Assembly: GCA_905339295.1 (NCBI GenBank)
Contig: CAJPFI010000024.1
Location: 1 to 64,000 of the forward strand
Direction: 5' to 3'
From: Burkholderiales bacterium
GTDB lineage: Bacteria > Pseudomonadota > Gammaproteobacteria > Burkholderiales > Casimicrobiaceae
DNA: 64,000 nucleotides
Of the stretch, positions 10,034 to 17,562 are shown piece after piece. The position numbers and the translations under genes were made by a program. The notes under the pieces were generated by a model. The model was not told where the DNA came from, made no database searches, and saw nothing but the letters and a program-made list of their open reading frames with translations. Position 1 is the first letter of the stretch. Each line of letters begins with the position of its first letter.

Positions 10034-11953
10034 ATGCCGCGCCTCGAGCCGGCGACGCGCGCCCTGGCCGACGACGGCACGCCGATCTCGCCGCGCTACG
10101 GCGACGTCTACCACAGCGCCGATTCCGGCCCCGGACAGGCGCATCACGTCTTCCTGGGCGGCAACGGCCTGCCCGAACGCTGGCGGGGGCGCGCGTCGTT
10201 CACGATCCTCGAGACCGGATTCGGCCTGGGCGTCAATTTCCTGGCGACGTGGCAGGCATGGCGCGCGGACCCCGCGCGATCGCGACGCCTGCACTATGTC
10301 GCGATCGAGAAGCACCCGTTCCTGCGCGACGACCTCGCCGCGTTGCTCGCCGCGTATCCCGGGTTCGCGGAGCTCGCCGACGAGCTCGCCGGCCGCTGGC
10401 CGCCGGCGCTCCCGGGCACCCACCGCCGGGCGTTCGACGACGGCCGTCTCGTGCTCACGCTCGTGCTCGACGACGTCGAGTCCGCGCTGCGCCGGCTCGA
10501 CGCCGTCGCCGACGCGATCTACCTCGACGGGTTCGCGCCCGCGCGCAATCCCGCGATGTGGTCGCCGCAGGTGCTTCGCGGCGTCGCCCGGCATGCGCTG
10601 CCCGGCGCGACCTGCGCGACGTGGTCCACCGCGCGCGCGGTGCGCGACGCGCTGGCGGACGCGGGATTCGCCCTCGAGACGCGACCGGGCTTCGGCCACA
10701 AGCGCGAGATGCTCGCCGGTCGCCGCCTCCCTCGCGGGACGCCTCGCGGCCCGACGACACCGTCTCCGCCCGACGGCGAGCGGCACGCGATCGTCGTGGG
10801 CGCCGGGCTTGCGGGGGCGTCCGCTGCGTGGCAGCTCGCGCGCCGCCGCTGGCGCGTCACGCTCGTCGACGCCGCCGCCGGTCCCGCGACCGGCGCGTCG
10901 TCGCTGCACGCCGGCAGCTTCCACCCGCTCGTCGCGCGCGACGACAGCCTGCTCGCGCGCCTTTCGCGCGCCGCGTTCCTGCACGCGCTCGACGCGTGGC
11001 GCGAGCTCGAGCGGCGCGGGCACGCGATCGCCTGGTCGCGGTGCGGCGTCCTCCAGCTCGCGCGGCGGCACGGCGGCGACGCCGCATTGCGCGCCACCAT
11101 CGACGAGCTCGGCTTCCCCGCGTCGTTCGTCGAGTTCGTCGATGCCGACACCGGCAGCGCGCGCGCGGGACTGCGCGTCGACAGGGCCGGCGCGTGGTTT
11201 CCCGAGGGCGGCTGGGCGCGCGCATCGTCGATCGTGCGGGCCCAGCTCGACGAGGTATCGAGCCGCCACGACGCGCGGTTCCTCGCGTCGCGGCGCGTGG
11301 CGTCGCTCGCGCGCACCGCCGACGGCTGGCGCGTGATGGACGCGAGCGGCGAGTGCATCGCCGACGCGCCGGTCGCCGTGCTGGCGAACGCCACCGACCT
11401 CGCGCGCCTCTCGCCGATCGGCACGCCGGTCCGCTCCGTTCGCGGGCAGGTGAGCCACGTGCCGGCCGCGGCGCTCGCGCCGCCGCGCGCCGTGGTCATC
11501 GGCCATGGCTACGTGCTGCCCGCGATCGGGGGCATCGTCGTCGCCGGGAGTTCCTACGACGTCGAATCGACGCAGGCCGAGCCGACGCCGGCGTCGCACG
11601 AGGGCAACCTCGCGCGCCTGCGGGCGCTTTCGCCGGAGATCGTGATCGACGCGGAAGCGGCGGCGCTCGGCGGCGGCGTCGGGTTCCGCGCGGTCGTCGC
11701 CGACAGGCTGCCGATCGTCGGCGCGCTGCCCGACCTCGAGCAGCCCGGCGGATCCGTCGATCGCGTCGCGTTGCGCGACGGGCTGTTCGCGATCGGCGCG
11801 TTCGCGTCGCGCGGTCTCGTGTGGTCCTCCCTCGCCGGCGAGATCCTCGCCGCCCGGATCGACGGCGATCCGTTGCCCGTCGAGACCGACCTCGCCGCGG
11901 CGATCGACCCGGCGCGATTCGTGCGGCGCGCACGCCGCCGGGCGGCCGGCTAG
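10034..11953 (+). CDS. mnmC: Bifunctional tRNA wobble-uridine 5-methylaminomethyl-2-thiouridine biosynthesis protein MnmC
   Basis: Completes the mnm5s2U modification at tRNA position 34. The 639-residue protein is a fusion. The N-terminal SAM-dependent methyltransferase (MnmC2 activity) shows LETGFGLGVNFLATW and YLDGFAPARNPAMWSPQ. The C-terminal FAD oxidase (MnmC1 activity), from about residue 250, opens with the dinucleotide fold IVVGAGLAGASAAWQLA and the TGASSLHAGSFHPLVARDDS stretch that contacts FAD. The ATG at 10034 is the first in frame before the conserved region. Length and domain order match other proteobacterial MnmC proteins. Confidence 0.94.
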   Translation: MPRLEPATRALADDGTPISPRYGDVYHSADSGPGQAHHVFLGGNGLPERWRGRASFTILETGFGLGVNFLATWQAWRADPARSRRLHYVAIEKHPFLRDDLAALLAAYPGFAELADELAGRWPPALPGTHRRAFDDGRLVLTLVLDDVESALRRLDAVADAIYLDGFAPARNPAMWSPQVLRGVARHALPGATCATWSTARAVRDALADAGFALETRPGFGHKREMLAGRRLPRGTPRGPTTPSPPDGERHAIVVGAGLAGASAAWQLARRRWRVTLVDAAAGPATGASSLHAGSFHPLVARDDSLLARLSRAAFLHALDAWRELERRGHAIAWSRCGVLQLARRHGGDAALRATIDELGFPASFVEFVDADTGSARAGLRVDRAGAWFPEGGWARASSIVRAQLDEVSSRHDARFLASRRVASLARTADGWRVMDASGECIADAPVAVLANATDLARLSPIGTPVRSVRGQVSHVPAAALAPPRAVVIGHGYVLPAIGGIVVAGSSYDVESTQAEPTPASHEGNLARLRALSPEIVIDAEAAALGGGVGFRAVVADRLPIVGALPDLEQPGGSVDRVALRDGLFAIGAFASRGLVWSSLAGEILAARIDGDPLPVETDLAAAIDPARFVRRARRRAAG

Positions 11954-12213
11954 CGAACCTCCGCGCAATCCCCGCATGGCGTCGGCGTGCATCAACCCTT
12001 GTGCGGAGAACCCGCGTGCCGTCGGTGGGTCGACCGTTCGGCAAGCGCCAACCGTGGCGCGGGCTTCGTCGCCGCCCCTGGGTACGGGGCGTGCGGCACC
12101 CTGCAGGCGTCGTCCCGCCATCGTCCACGGGCGCCGCGTCCTCGACCGGTGACACCGCCGGGCGCTGCTGTCACACTTCCCCCGCCGCGTCGTCGCACCC
12201 GTCCGGAGGCCCC

Positions 12214-12388
12214 ATGATTCGCGCCCTGCCGCTCCTCGCCGCCATCGTGTCCGCGCGCATGGGCCGGCGCCAACAACCTGTTCGTCTTCAATGCCGTGCC
12301 GACGCTCGACGAGATCGGGCTCGGCATGCTCATCGCGCTGGTCGCGGGCGTGGCGGGATGGGCGGTGCGCCGGCGCGGGCGCCGCTGA
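12214..12388 (+). pseudogene. IPTL-CTERM mini-protein, copy 1, with a frameshift
   Basis: A good Shine-Dalgarno (GGAGG, 12205-12209) precedes ATG 12214, which opens a hydrophobic leader MIRALPLLAAIVSA. The family tail follows in a different frame: AWA, then GANNLFVFNAVPTLDE, then a membrane helix and the basic end RRRGRR with stop TGA at 12386. Start and tail differ by one base, so an indel, most likely in the GCGCGC run near 12252-12257, splits the gene. Apart from that it matches the intact second copy 200 bases downstream nearly residue for residue. A sequencing or assembly error is possible. The flanking sequence from 11954 to 12213 shows no other gene. Confidence 0.6.
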
Positions 12389-12414
12389 TCGGCGCCGAAC
12401 CAGGGGGGAACACC

Positions 12415-12597
12415 TTGATCCGACTTGCCGCATTCGCCGTGGCCGCCGCCGCCAGCACGCCGGCGTGGGCCCTCATGAACAACGCCTTCCTGTTCGTGGC
12501 GGTTCCGACGCTCGACGAGGTCGGGCTCGGCCTGCTCATCGCGCTGGTCGCGGGCGTGGCGGGATGGGCGGTGCGCAGGCGGTCGGGCCGCAGGTGA
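12415..12597 (+). CDS. 60-residue secreted mini-protein with IPTL-CTERM-like sorting tail
   Basis: Too small for routine gene calling. A TTG start at 12415 is preceded by a strong ribosome site (AGGGGGG). The protein is a signal peptide (MIRLAAFAVAAAASTPAWA), about ten residues (LMNNAFLFVA), the sorting signal VPTLDEVG, a hydrophobic helix (LGLLIALVAGVAGWAV) and a basic tail RRRSGRR. This tripartite tail is that of IPTL-CTERM proteins, which are processed by exosortase H at IPTLxxWG. Isoleucine is replaced by valine and tryptophan by valine here. The mature peptide between the two cleavage sites would be only about ten residues. No exosortase gene lies in the window. Function is unknown. Confidence 0.72.
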   Translation: MIRLAAFAVAAAASTPAWALMNNAFLFVAVPTLDEVGLGLLIALVAGVAGWAVRRRSGRR

Positions 12598-12631
12598 CGG
12601 GCCGGACGCGCCGGAGCCCGGGATCGGCGCG

Positions 12632-13450
12632 ATGACGGCGGAAGGCGTCTCGCTCCTCACGTCGATCTACCTCGGCCTGTTCGTCGGCGGCCTCGCGTTC
12701 TTCTGGCTGTGGGAGGACGGCGCGCCGCTGCGGCCGTTCCCCGACGCGCGCGCCCGCCGGCGCCACGCGCTTCGCAACCTCGGCGTGCTCGCGGCGGTGA
12801 TCCTGTTCGCCGACCTCCTCGTCGGATCGTGGCTGCTGCGCGCCGGCGAGCGCGTGCTCGAGACCCCGCCCGGCCTCCTCACCCCGCTCGCGCTGCCGAT
12901 CGCGGCGCAGGTCGCGATCGCCTTCGTCCTGATCGACGCGATCGAGTACGGGCTGCACCGGCTCGCGCACGCATGGCGCCCGCTGTGGCTCATTCACACC
13001 GTGCACCACAGCGACCCTCACGTGGATGCGACCACCGGCGTGCGGAACCACCCGCTCGAGACGACGGTCGCGATCGTCGTGCGTGTCGGCCTCTACCTCG
13101 CGCTCGGCCTGCCGTTGTGGATCGAGCTCGTCCGCGTGATCGTCGTCAACACGCTCTTCCTCTGGCAGCACTCGAACGTCGTGAGCCCGCGCTGGCTCGA
13201 GGCGCTGCGCTTGGTGTTCGTCACGCCTGCCGTCCACCGGCAGCACCACAGTCCCGTGCCGCCGTTGATCGACCGCAACTTCGGGCAGATGTTCTCGCTC
13301 TGGGACCGGATCTTCGGCACCTACGCCGAGCCGCAGTCGGAGGCGCCGCCCGAGTACGGATTGCGCAAGCTGGCCGGCGAGCACTGGCAATCGCTGCCGG
13401 GGCTGCTGCTCACGCCGCTGCGCGCGCGCCTCGTGCCCGACCCGCTCTGA
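12632..13450 (+). CDS. Fatty acid hydroxylase / sterol desaturase family membrane protein
   Basis: Integral membrane di-iron oxygenase of 272 residues. The histidine clusters of the superfamily are present: HRLAH, HTVHHSD and HRQHHSP, lying between and after hydrophobic segments (IYLGLFVGGLAFFWLW, LAAVILFADLLVGSWLL, LPIAAQVAIAFVLI). Such enzymes hydroxylate or desaturate fatty acids, sterols or carotenoids; the substrate here is not evident. It follows the IPTL-CTERM pair by 34 bases, but a functional link is only a guess. Confidence 0.87.
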   Translation: MTAEGVSLLTSIYLGLFVGGLAFFWLWEDGAPLRPFPDARARRRHALRNLGVLAAVILFADLLVGSWLLRAGERVLETPPGLLTPLALPIAAQVAIAFVLIDAIEYGLHRLAHAWRPLWLIHTVHHSDPHVDATTGVRNHPLETTVAIVVRVGLYLALGLPLWIELVRVIVVNTLFLWQHSNVVSPRWLEALRLVFVTPAVHRQHHSPVPPLIDRNFGQMFSLWDRIFGTYAEPQSEAPPEYGLRKLAGEHWQSLPGLLLTPLRARLVPDPL

Positions 13451-13936
13451 TCGTCCGGCACGCCGCCGGCGTACGCGCATCCGCGCACCCGGCTGCAGCG
13501 GCGGGATCCGCAACGCGCCGGAGCGCTCCGAATGCCCCGGCAGAGCGCCGTGACCCCTGCAGGGCCGGCGTTTCGGGCTCCGCGCGGCGCCCGGACGCGT
13601 TCGCCCGAGATGCGCTGCAGGGTGCGGCCACCTGCGGCGAGTGCCCGGCGCACGCTCGGCGCGCCACACGGCGACAGGCCGGTCGTCGTCGGCGCGCCGC
13701 GGCGCGGTCGCGCACCCGGGCTCGTGCGCCCCCGCGTGCCCCCGTGCCCCCGTGCCCGCCGCCATCCGTCGGGCGGCCGGGCCCTCTCGCAGGAATCCAT
13801 GCCAAATATTGATCCAATTTTATAAAAATTAATCGCTTGCGGTTATGTATCGCGTGTTTGCATACTCGCCGGGCGTCCCGCCGGTGCGTCGCCGCGCCTC
13901 GGCACGACGCGTTCGAACACGGACCGCGGAGGAACG
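13451..13936 (+). other. Intergenic region upstream of mutase operon 1
   Basis: No gene is supported in these 486 bases. The first 350 bases are GC-rich and without recognisable content. From 13803 to about 13865 the composition turns sharply AT-rich, unlike everything around it, and this probably holds the operon promoter. A weak sigma-70-like pair can be read as TTGCGG (13837-13842) and CATACT (13861-13866) with an 18-base spacer. A clear Shine-Dalgarno (GGAGGAA) precedes the mutase ATG. Confidence 0.5.
13816..13830. promoter_or_regulatory. AT-rich inverted repeat, candidate operator of mutase operon 1
   Basis: Perfect 6-base arms AATTTT and AAAATT separated by ATA, inside the only strongly AT-rich stretch for kilobases and about 110 bases before the first gene of a seven-gene operon. 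It lies just upstream of the weak promoter-like pair, where an activator or repressor could bind. A chance AT-rich palindrome cannot be excluded. Confidence 0.35.
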
Positions 13937-15610
13937 ATGTTGCGCGAAGACCTGAAAGTCGCCGAGGCGGCGTGGCGAGGCAGGCACGCCGCCGAGCTGG
14001 CCGACGCGGCGGCGACGCCCGCCCGGTGCGAGGACGGCCTGCCGCTGAAGGTCGTCTACACGCCGCTCGACCTCGAGGACGGGTCCGCCGACGTCGCCGG
14101 ATTCCCGGGCGAGTTCCCGTACACGCGCGGCAACGACGCCACCGGCTACCGCAGGAAGCTCTGGACGATCAGCCACTACGCCGGGTTCGGCAGCCCGCGC
14201 GAGACCAACGTCCTGTTCCGCAAGATGATCGACCACGGGGGCGTGCCGCCCTACATGGCGCTCGATCTCCCGACGCAGCTCGGGCTCGATCCGGACGATC
14301 CGATGGCGGCCGGCGAGGTCGGCCTCACCGGCACGTCCATCGCGTCGTTGCGCGACTGGGAAACGATCTTCGACGGCATCGCCCTCGAGAGCACGTTCGT
14401 CGGCACGGTGATCAACGCGCCGGCCGCCGTGATCCTCGCGATGCACATCGTGCTCGCGCAGAAGCAGGGGGCGGACCTCGCCAAGGTGCGCGGCAACCTG
14501 CAGAACGACATCCTCAAGGAGTTCACGGCGCGCGGGAATTTCATCTTCCCGGTCGCCCCTTCGCTGCGGCTCGTCACCGACACGGTCGAGTACTGCGCGC
14601 GACACCTGCCGTCGTTCTGGCCCCTCAACGTCACGGGCGGCCATTTCGCCGAGGCGGGCGCCGACCGCGTCCACGAGGTGGCCTTCGCCTTCGCCGACGC
14701 GTTCACCTACATCGAGCGCCTCCTCGAGCGCGGCGTGCCGATCGACGCGTTCGCCAGGAACATGTTCTTCCTGATGAAGACCAACCACTTCGACCTGTTC
14801 GAGGAGGCGGCGAAGTTCCGGGCGATGCGCAGGATCTGGGCGACGCGTCTGCGCGACCGCTACGGCGCGCGCGACCCGGAGAGCCTCAAGTGCAAGGTGC
14901 TCGGACACAGCGGCGGCTCGCAGATGACGCGCGAGCGGCCCGAGCTCAACATCGCGCGCACGACGCTGGCGTGCCTCGCCGGTGCGCTCGGCGGCATCCA
15001 GCTGATCGGGCTGCGCACGATGGACGAGGTGTTCGGCATCCCGACCGAGAAGTCCGAGATGATCGCGATCGGCACCCAGCACGTCGTCGCTCACGAGACG
15101 GGCGTGCCCGACGTCGTCGACCCGCTCGGCGGCTCGTACTACGTCGAGTCGCTCACCCGCGAGTTCGAGGCGCGCGTCCAGGCGGAGCTCGACCGCATCG
15201 AGAGCGAGGGCGGCGTGGTCCGCGCGATCGAGACCGGCTCGATCAGACGCGAGATCGCCCGGGACGCCTACGAGGCGCAGCGCGCGGTCGAGCGCGGCGA
15301 CAAGGTGAAGGTCGGGGTCAACAAGTACCGCATCGACGAGGTCGAGCCGCCGCGCCGGCCCTACAAGCTCGATCCCGCCGAGGAGGGCCGCCGCGTGGAG
15401 GACGTGCGCGCGGTCCGCCGCGAGCGCGACAACGCGACCGCGATGGCCGCGCTCGAGGAATTGCGCCGCGTCGCCCGGATGCCCGAGGGCAGCGACAGCA
15501 ACCTCATGGGACCGATCATCGAGGCGGTCCGCGCGTACGCGACGATGGGCGAGATCTGCGGAGCGCTGAAGGACGTGTTCGGCGAGTACGTCGAGCGCGG
15601 GCGCGTCTGA
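13937..15610 (+). CDS. B12-dependent acyl-CoA mutase, large (substrate-binding) subunit, divergent
   Basis: A stand-alone 557-residue catalytic subunit of the methylmalonyl-CoA mutase superfamily, which moves a carbonyl-CoA group by radical chemistry. FPYTRGN, WTISHYAGFGS, the GGHFAEAG histidine (His236, equivalent to His244 of the Propionibacterium enzyme) and VDPLGGSYYVESLT mark the barrel. Tyr71 and Arg199 align with Tyr89 and Arg207, the pair that binds the free carboxylate of methylmalonyl-CoA. 2-Hydroxyisobutyryl-CoA and isobutyryl-CoA mutases have Gln at the Arg position. Two features are unusual: the normal TIRQ reads TISH, and the HTNxxDEA loop reads IGLRTMDEV. The substrate is probably a branched dicarboxylic acyl-CoA. 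The B12 subunit gene follows after 11 bases. Confidence 0.85.
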   Translation: MLREDLKVAEAAWRGRHAAELADAAATPARCEDGLPLKVVYTPLDLEDGSADVAGFPGEFPYTRGNDATGYRRKLWTISHYAGFGSPRETNVLFRKMIDHGGVPPYMALDLPTQLGLDPDDPMAAGEVGLTGTSIASLRDWETIFDGIALESTFVGTVINAPAAVILAMHIVLAQKQGADLAKVRGNLQNDILKEFTARGNFIFPVAPSLRLVTDTVEYCARHLPSFWPLNVTGGHFAEAGADRVHEVAFAFADAFTYIERLLERGVPIDAFARNMFFLMKTNHFDLFEEAAKFRAMRRIWATRLRDRYGARDPESLKCKVLGHSGGSQMTRERPELNIARTTLACLAGALGGIQLIGLRTMDEVFGIPTEKSEMIAIGTQHVVAHETGVPDVVDPLGGSYYVESLTREFEARVQAELDRIESEGGVVRAIETGSIRREIARDAYEAQRAVERGDKVKVGVNKYRIDEVEPPRRPYKLDPAEEGRRVEDVRAVRRERDNATAMAALEELRRVARMPEGSDSNLMGPIIEAVRAYATMGEICGALKDVFGEYVERGRV

Positions 15611-15621
15611 GGGAAACGGCG

Positions 15622-16032
15622 ATGGACAAGCGAGTACCCCGAGTCCTGATGGGCAAGCCCGGGCTGTGCGGTCACGACCGCGGCATCATGCTCGTCATCA
15701 TGGCGCTGCGCGACGCCGGCATGGAGGTGATCTACTCCGGCCGGCACAATTCGCCCGAGCAGCTGGTCGACATCGCCGTGCAGGAGGATGTCGACGTGCT
15801 CGGCGTCTCGATCCTGTCCGGCGCCCACATGGCGCTGTGCGCCCGCATCGCGGAACGGCTGAAGGAACAGGGCGCCGGCGACATCGTCCTGCTCGCCGGC
15901 GGCTTCATCCCGCCGGAGGACATCCCCGCCCTGAAGGCGCTGGGCGTGCGCGAGGTGTTCACCGAAGGGGCGAGGCTCGACGACGTCGTCGCGTTCGTCC
16001 GCCGCGCCAGCGAGGAGCGGCTGCCGGCATGA
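15622..16032 (+). CDS. B12-binding small subunit of acyl-CoA mutase 1, with CxHxxG in place of DxHxxG
   Basis: 136-residue cobalamin-binding domain protein, the partner of the upstream large subunit. It has the usual start (RVLMGKPGL), the B12 lower-ligand motif with His18 and Gly21, GVSILSGAH in place of the common GVSxLAAGH, and LLAGGFIPPEDIPALKALG. The motif reads CGHDRG: Cys16 (codon TGC, 15667-15669) stands where nearly all B12 mutases have the aspartate that hydrogen-bonds the cobalt-ligating histidine. The paralogous subunit at 55499-55930 keeps the aspartate. The gene overlaps the next ATG by four bases. Confidence 0.88.
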   Translation: MDKRVPRVLMGKPGLCGHDRGIMLVIMALRDAGMEVIYSGRHNSPEQLVDIAVQEDVDVLGVSILSGAHMALCARIAERLKEQGAGDIVLLAGGFIPPEDIPALKALGVREVFTEGARLDDVVAFVRRASEERLPA

Positions 16033-17561
16033 ACATCTCCGAGTGGCTGGTCCGCAACGCGGCCCGCGATCCCGCCGGTCCGGCGATTCATTTCGAGGGC
16101 CGCACGATCACGCACGGCGAGCTCGCCTCGCGCGTCGAGGCGTTCGCGTCCGCGCTCGCCGCGCTGGGCGTCGGCCCCGGGGACCGCGTCGGGCTGTTCC
16201 TCGCCAACTGCCCCGAGTTCCTGATCGCCCGCTGGGCGGCGATCCGTCTCGGCGCCGCCGCCGCGCCGATGAACGTGATGTTCCAGGCGCGCGAGGCGCA
16301 GTACGTGCTGAACAACGCCGCGCCGCGCGTGCTCGTCACCGAGTCGTCGCAGCTTCCGCTCGTCGAGCAGGTCTGGCCCGACTGCCCGCACCTCGCCCAC
16401 CTCGTCGTCACCGACGCCGCGATCCACGGCGCGCACTCGTTCGCGACGCTCGAGCGCGAGCATGCGGGACGCAGCGTGCCGATGCACGACTGCGGCCCCG
16501 ACGACGTCTGCGACCTCTACTACACGTCGGGCACGACCGGGCGGCCGAAGGGCGTGATGTGCTCGCACTTCAACTTCGAGAGCCTGCTGCGCTACGAGCA
16601 GCTCATATGGAACATGGGGCCGTCCGACCACACGATCGTCGCGCTCCCGCTGTTCCACGCGAAGGGCCTCATCATCCCGTGCCTGCTCGCGACCTACGTC
16701 GGCTGTCCCCAGACGCTGCTGCGGCGCTGGGACACGCGCGCCGTGCTCGAGCTGATCGAGCGCAACAAGGTCACGTTCTTCGCCGGCGTGCCGACGATGT
16801 ACGCCTACCTCAACGCCTTCGAGGACTTCGAGCGTTACGACATCGGCTCGCTCCGGATCTGCCGCGTCGGCGGCGCCCCCATGCCCGTCGAGATGCAGCG
16901 CGTGTTCGAGCGGCGCACCGGCGCCGCGATCATCGAGGGTTGGGGCTGCACCGGCTGGACCGGGACCTCGAACCCGCTCGACGGCGACCGCGCGATCGGG
17001 TCGATCGGCAAGGCGCTGGGCGAGCTCGACCCGTCGATCCGCTGCGAGATCCGCATCGTCGACGACGCCGGAGCCGACGTGGCCCCCGGCGGCGAGGGCG
17101 AGGTCGTCATCCGCGGCGACCAGATCCCGAAGGGCTTCTGGCGCATGCCGAACAAGACGGCGTCGGATTATCGCGCCGGGTGGTTCCACACCGGCGACAT
17201 CGGCCGGCGCGACGAGCGCGGATTCATCTTTCTCGTCGGACGCAAGGACGACCTGATCATCACCGCGGGCTTCAACGTCTACCCGCGCGAGGTCGAGGAG
17301 GTGCTCTATGCGCATCCGTCGGTGGACGACGTCGCGGTCGTCGGCGTTCCCGACGGCGACAGGGGGCAGTCGATCAAGGCGTTCGTCGTGCGCAAGCCCG
17401 GCACCGATGCGAGCGAGGCCGCGCTGATCGAGCACTGCCGCTCGCAGCTCGCGAAGTACAAGGCGCCGCGCGCGGTCGAGTTCCTCGACGCGCTGCCGAA
17501 GACCGCGTCCGGCAAGGTTCAGCGCTTCCTGCTGACCGGCACGCCACCCGGCCGGGGATGA
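16029..17561 (+). CDS. Acyl-CoA synthetase (AMP-forming)
   Basis: Activates a carboxylic acid to its CoA thioester through an acyl-adenylate. The 510-residue ANL enzyme shows the P-loop-like motif YYTSGTTGRPKGVM, the A5 region EGWGCTGWTGTSNP, the A7/A8 motifs WFHTGDIGRRDERGF and GRKDDLIITAGFNVYPREVE, and the catalytic lysine in PKTASGKVQR. The A5 motif, normally YGxTE, reads WGCTGW, suggesting an unusual acid pocket. Its place between the mutase and the dehydrogenase suggests it makes the CoA ester that the mutase or dehydrogenase uses. It overlaps the B12 subunit gene by four bases. Confidence 0.88.
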   Translation: MNISEWLVRNAARDPAGPAIHFEGRTITHGELASRVEAFASALAALGVGPGDRVGLFLANCPEFLIARWAAIRLGAAAAPMNVMFQAREAQYVLNNAAPRVLVTESSQLPLVEQVWPDCPHLAHLVVTDAAIHGAHSFATLEREHAGRSVPMHDCGPDDVCDLYYTSGTTGRPKGVMCSHFNFESLLRYEQLIWNMGPSDHTIVALPLFHAKGLIIPCLLATYVGCPQTLLRRWDTRAVLELIERNKVTFFAGVPTMYAYLNAFEDFERYDIGSLRICRVGGAPMPVEMQRVFERRTGAAIIEGWGCTGWTGTSNPLDGDRAIGSIGKALGELDPSIRCEIRIVDDAGADVAPGGEGEVVIRGDQIPKGFWRMPNKTASDYRAGWFHTGDIGRRDERGFIFLVGRKDDLIITAGFNVYPREVEEVLYAHPSVDDVAVVGVPDGDRGQSIKAFVVRKPGTDASEAALIEHCRSQLAKYKAPRAVEFLDALPKTASGKVQRFLLTGTPPGRG

Positions 17562-17562
17562 C

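Noticed and set aside
12214-12388. Programmed frameshifting in IPTL-CTERM copy 1
   Set aside because: No slippery heptamer followed by a pseudoknot is evident and the intact copy needs no shift; an indel in the GC repeat is simpler.
13937-16032. 2-Hydroxyisobutyryl-CoA mutase (HcmAB) identity
   Set aside because: The length and gene order fit, but the residue that is Gln in HcmA is Arg199 here and the Ile position is Tyr71, pointing to a dicarboxylic substrate instead.
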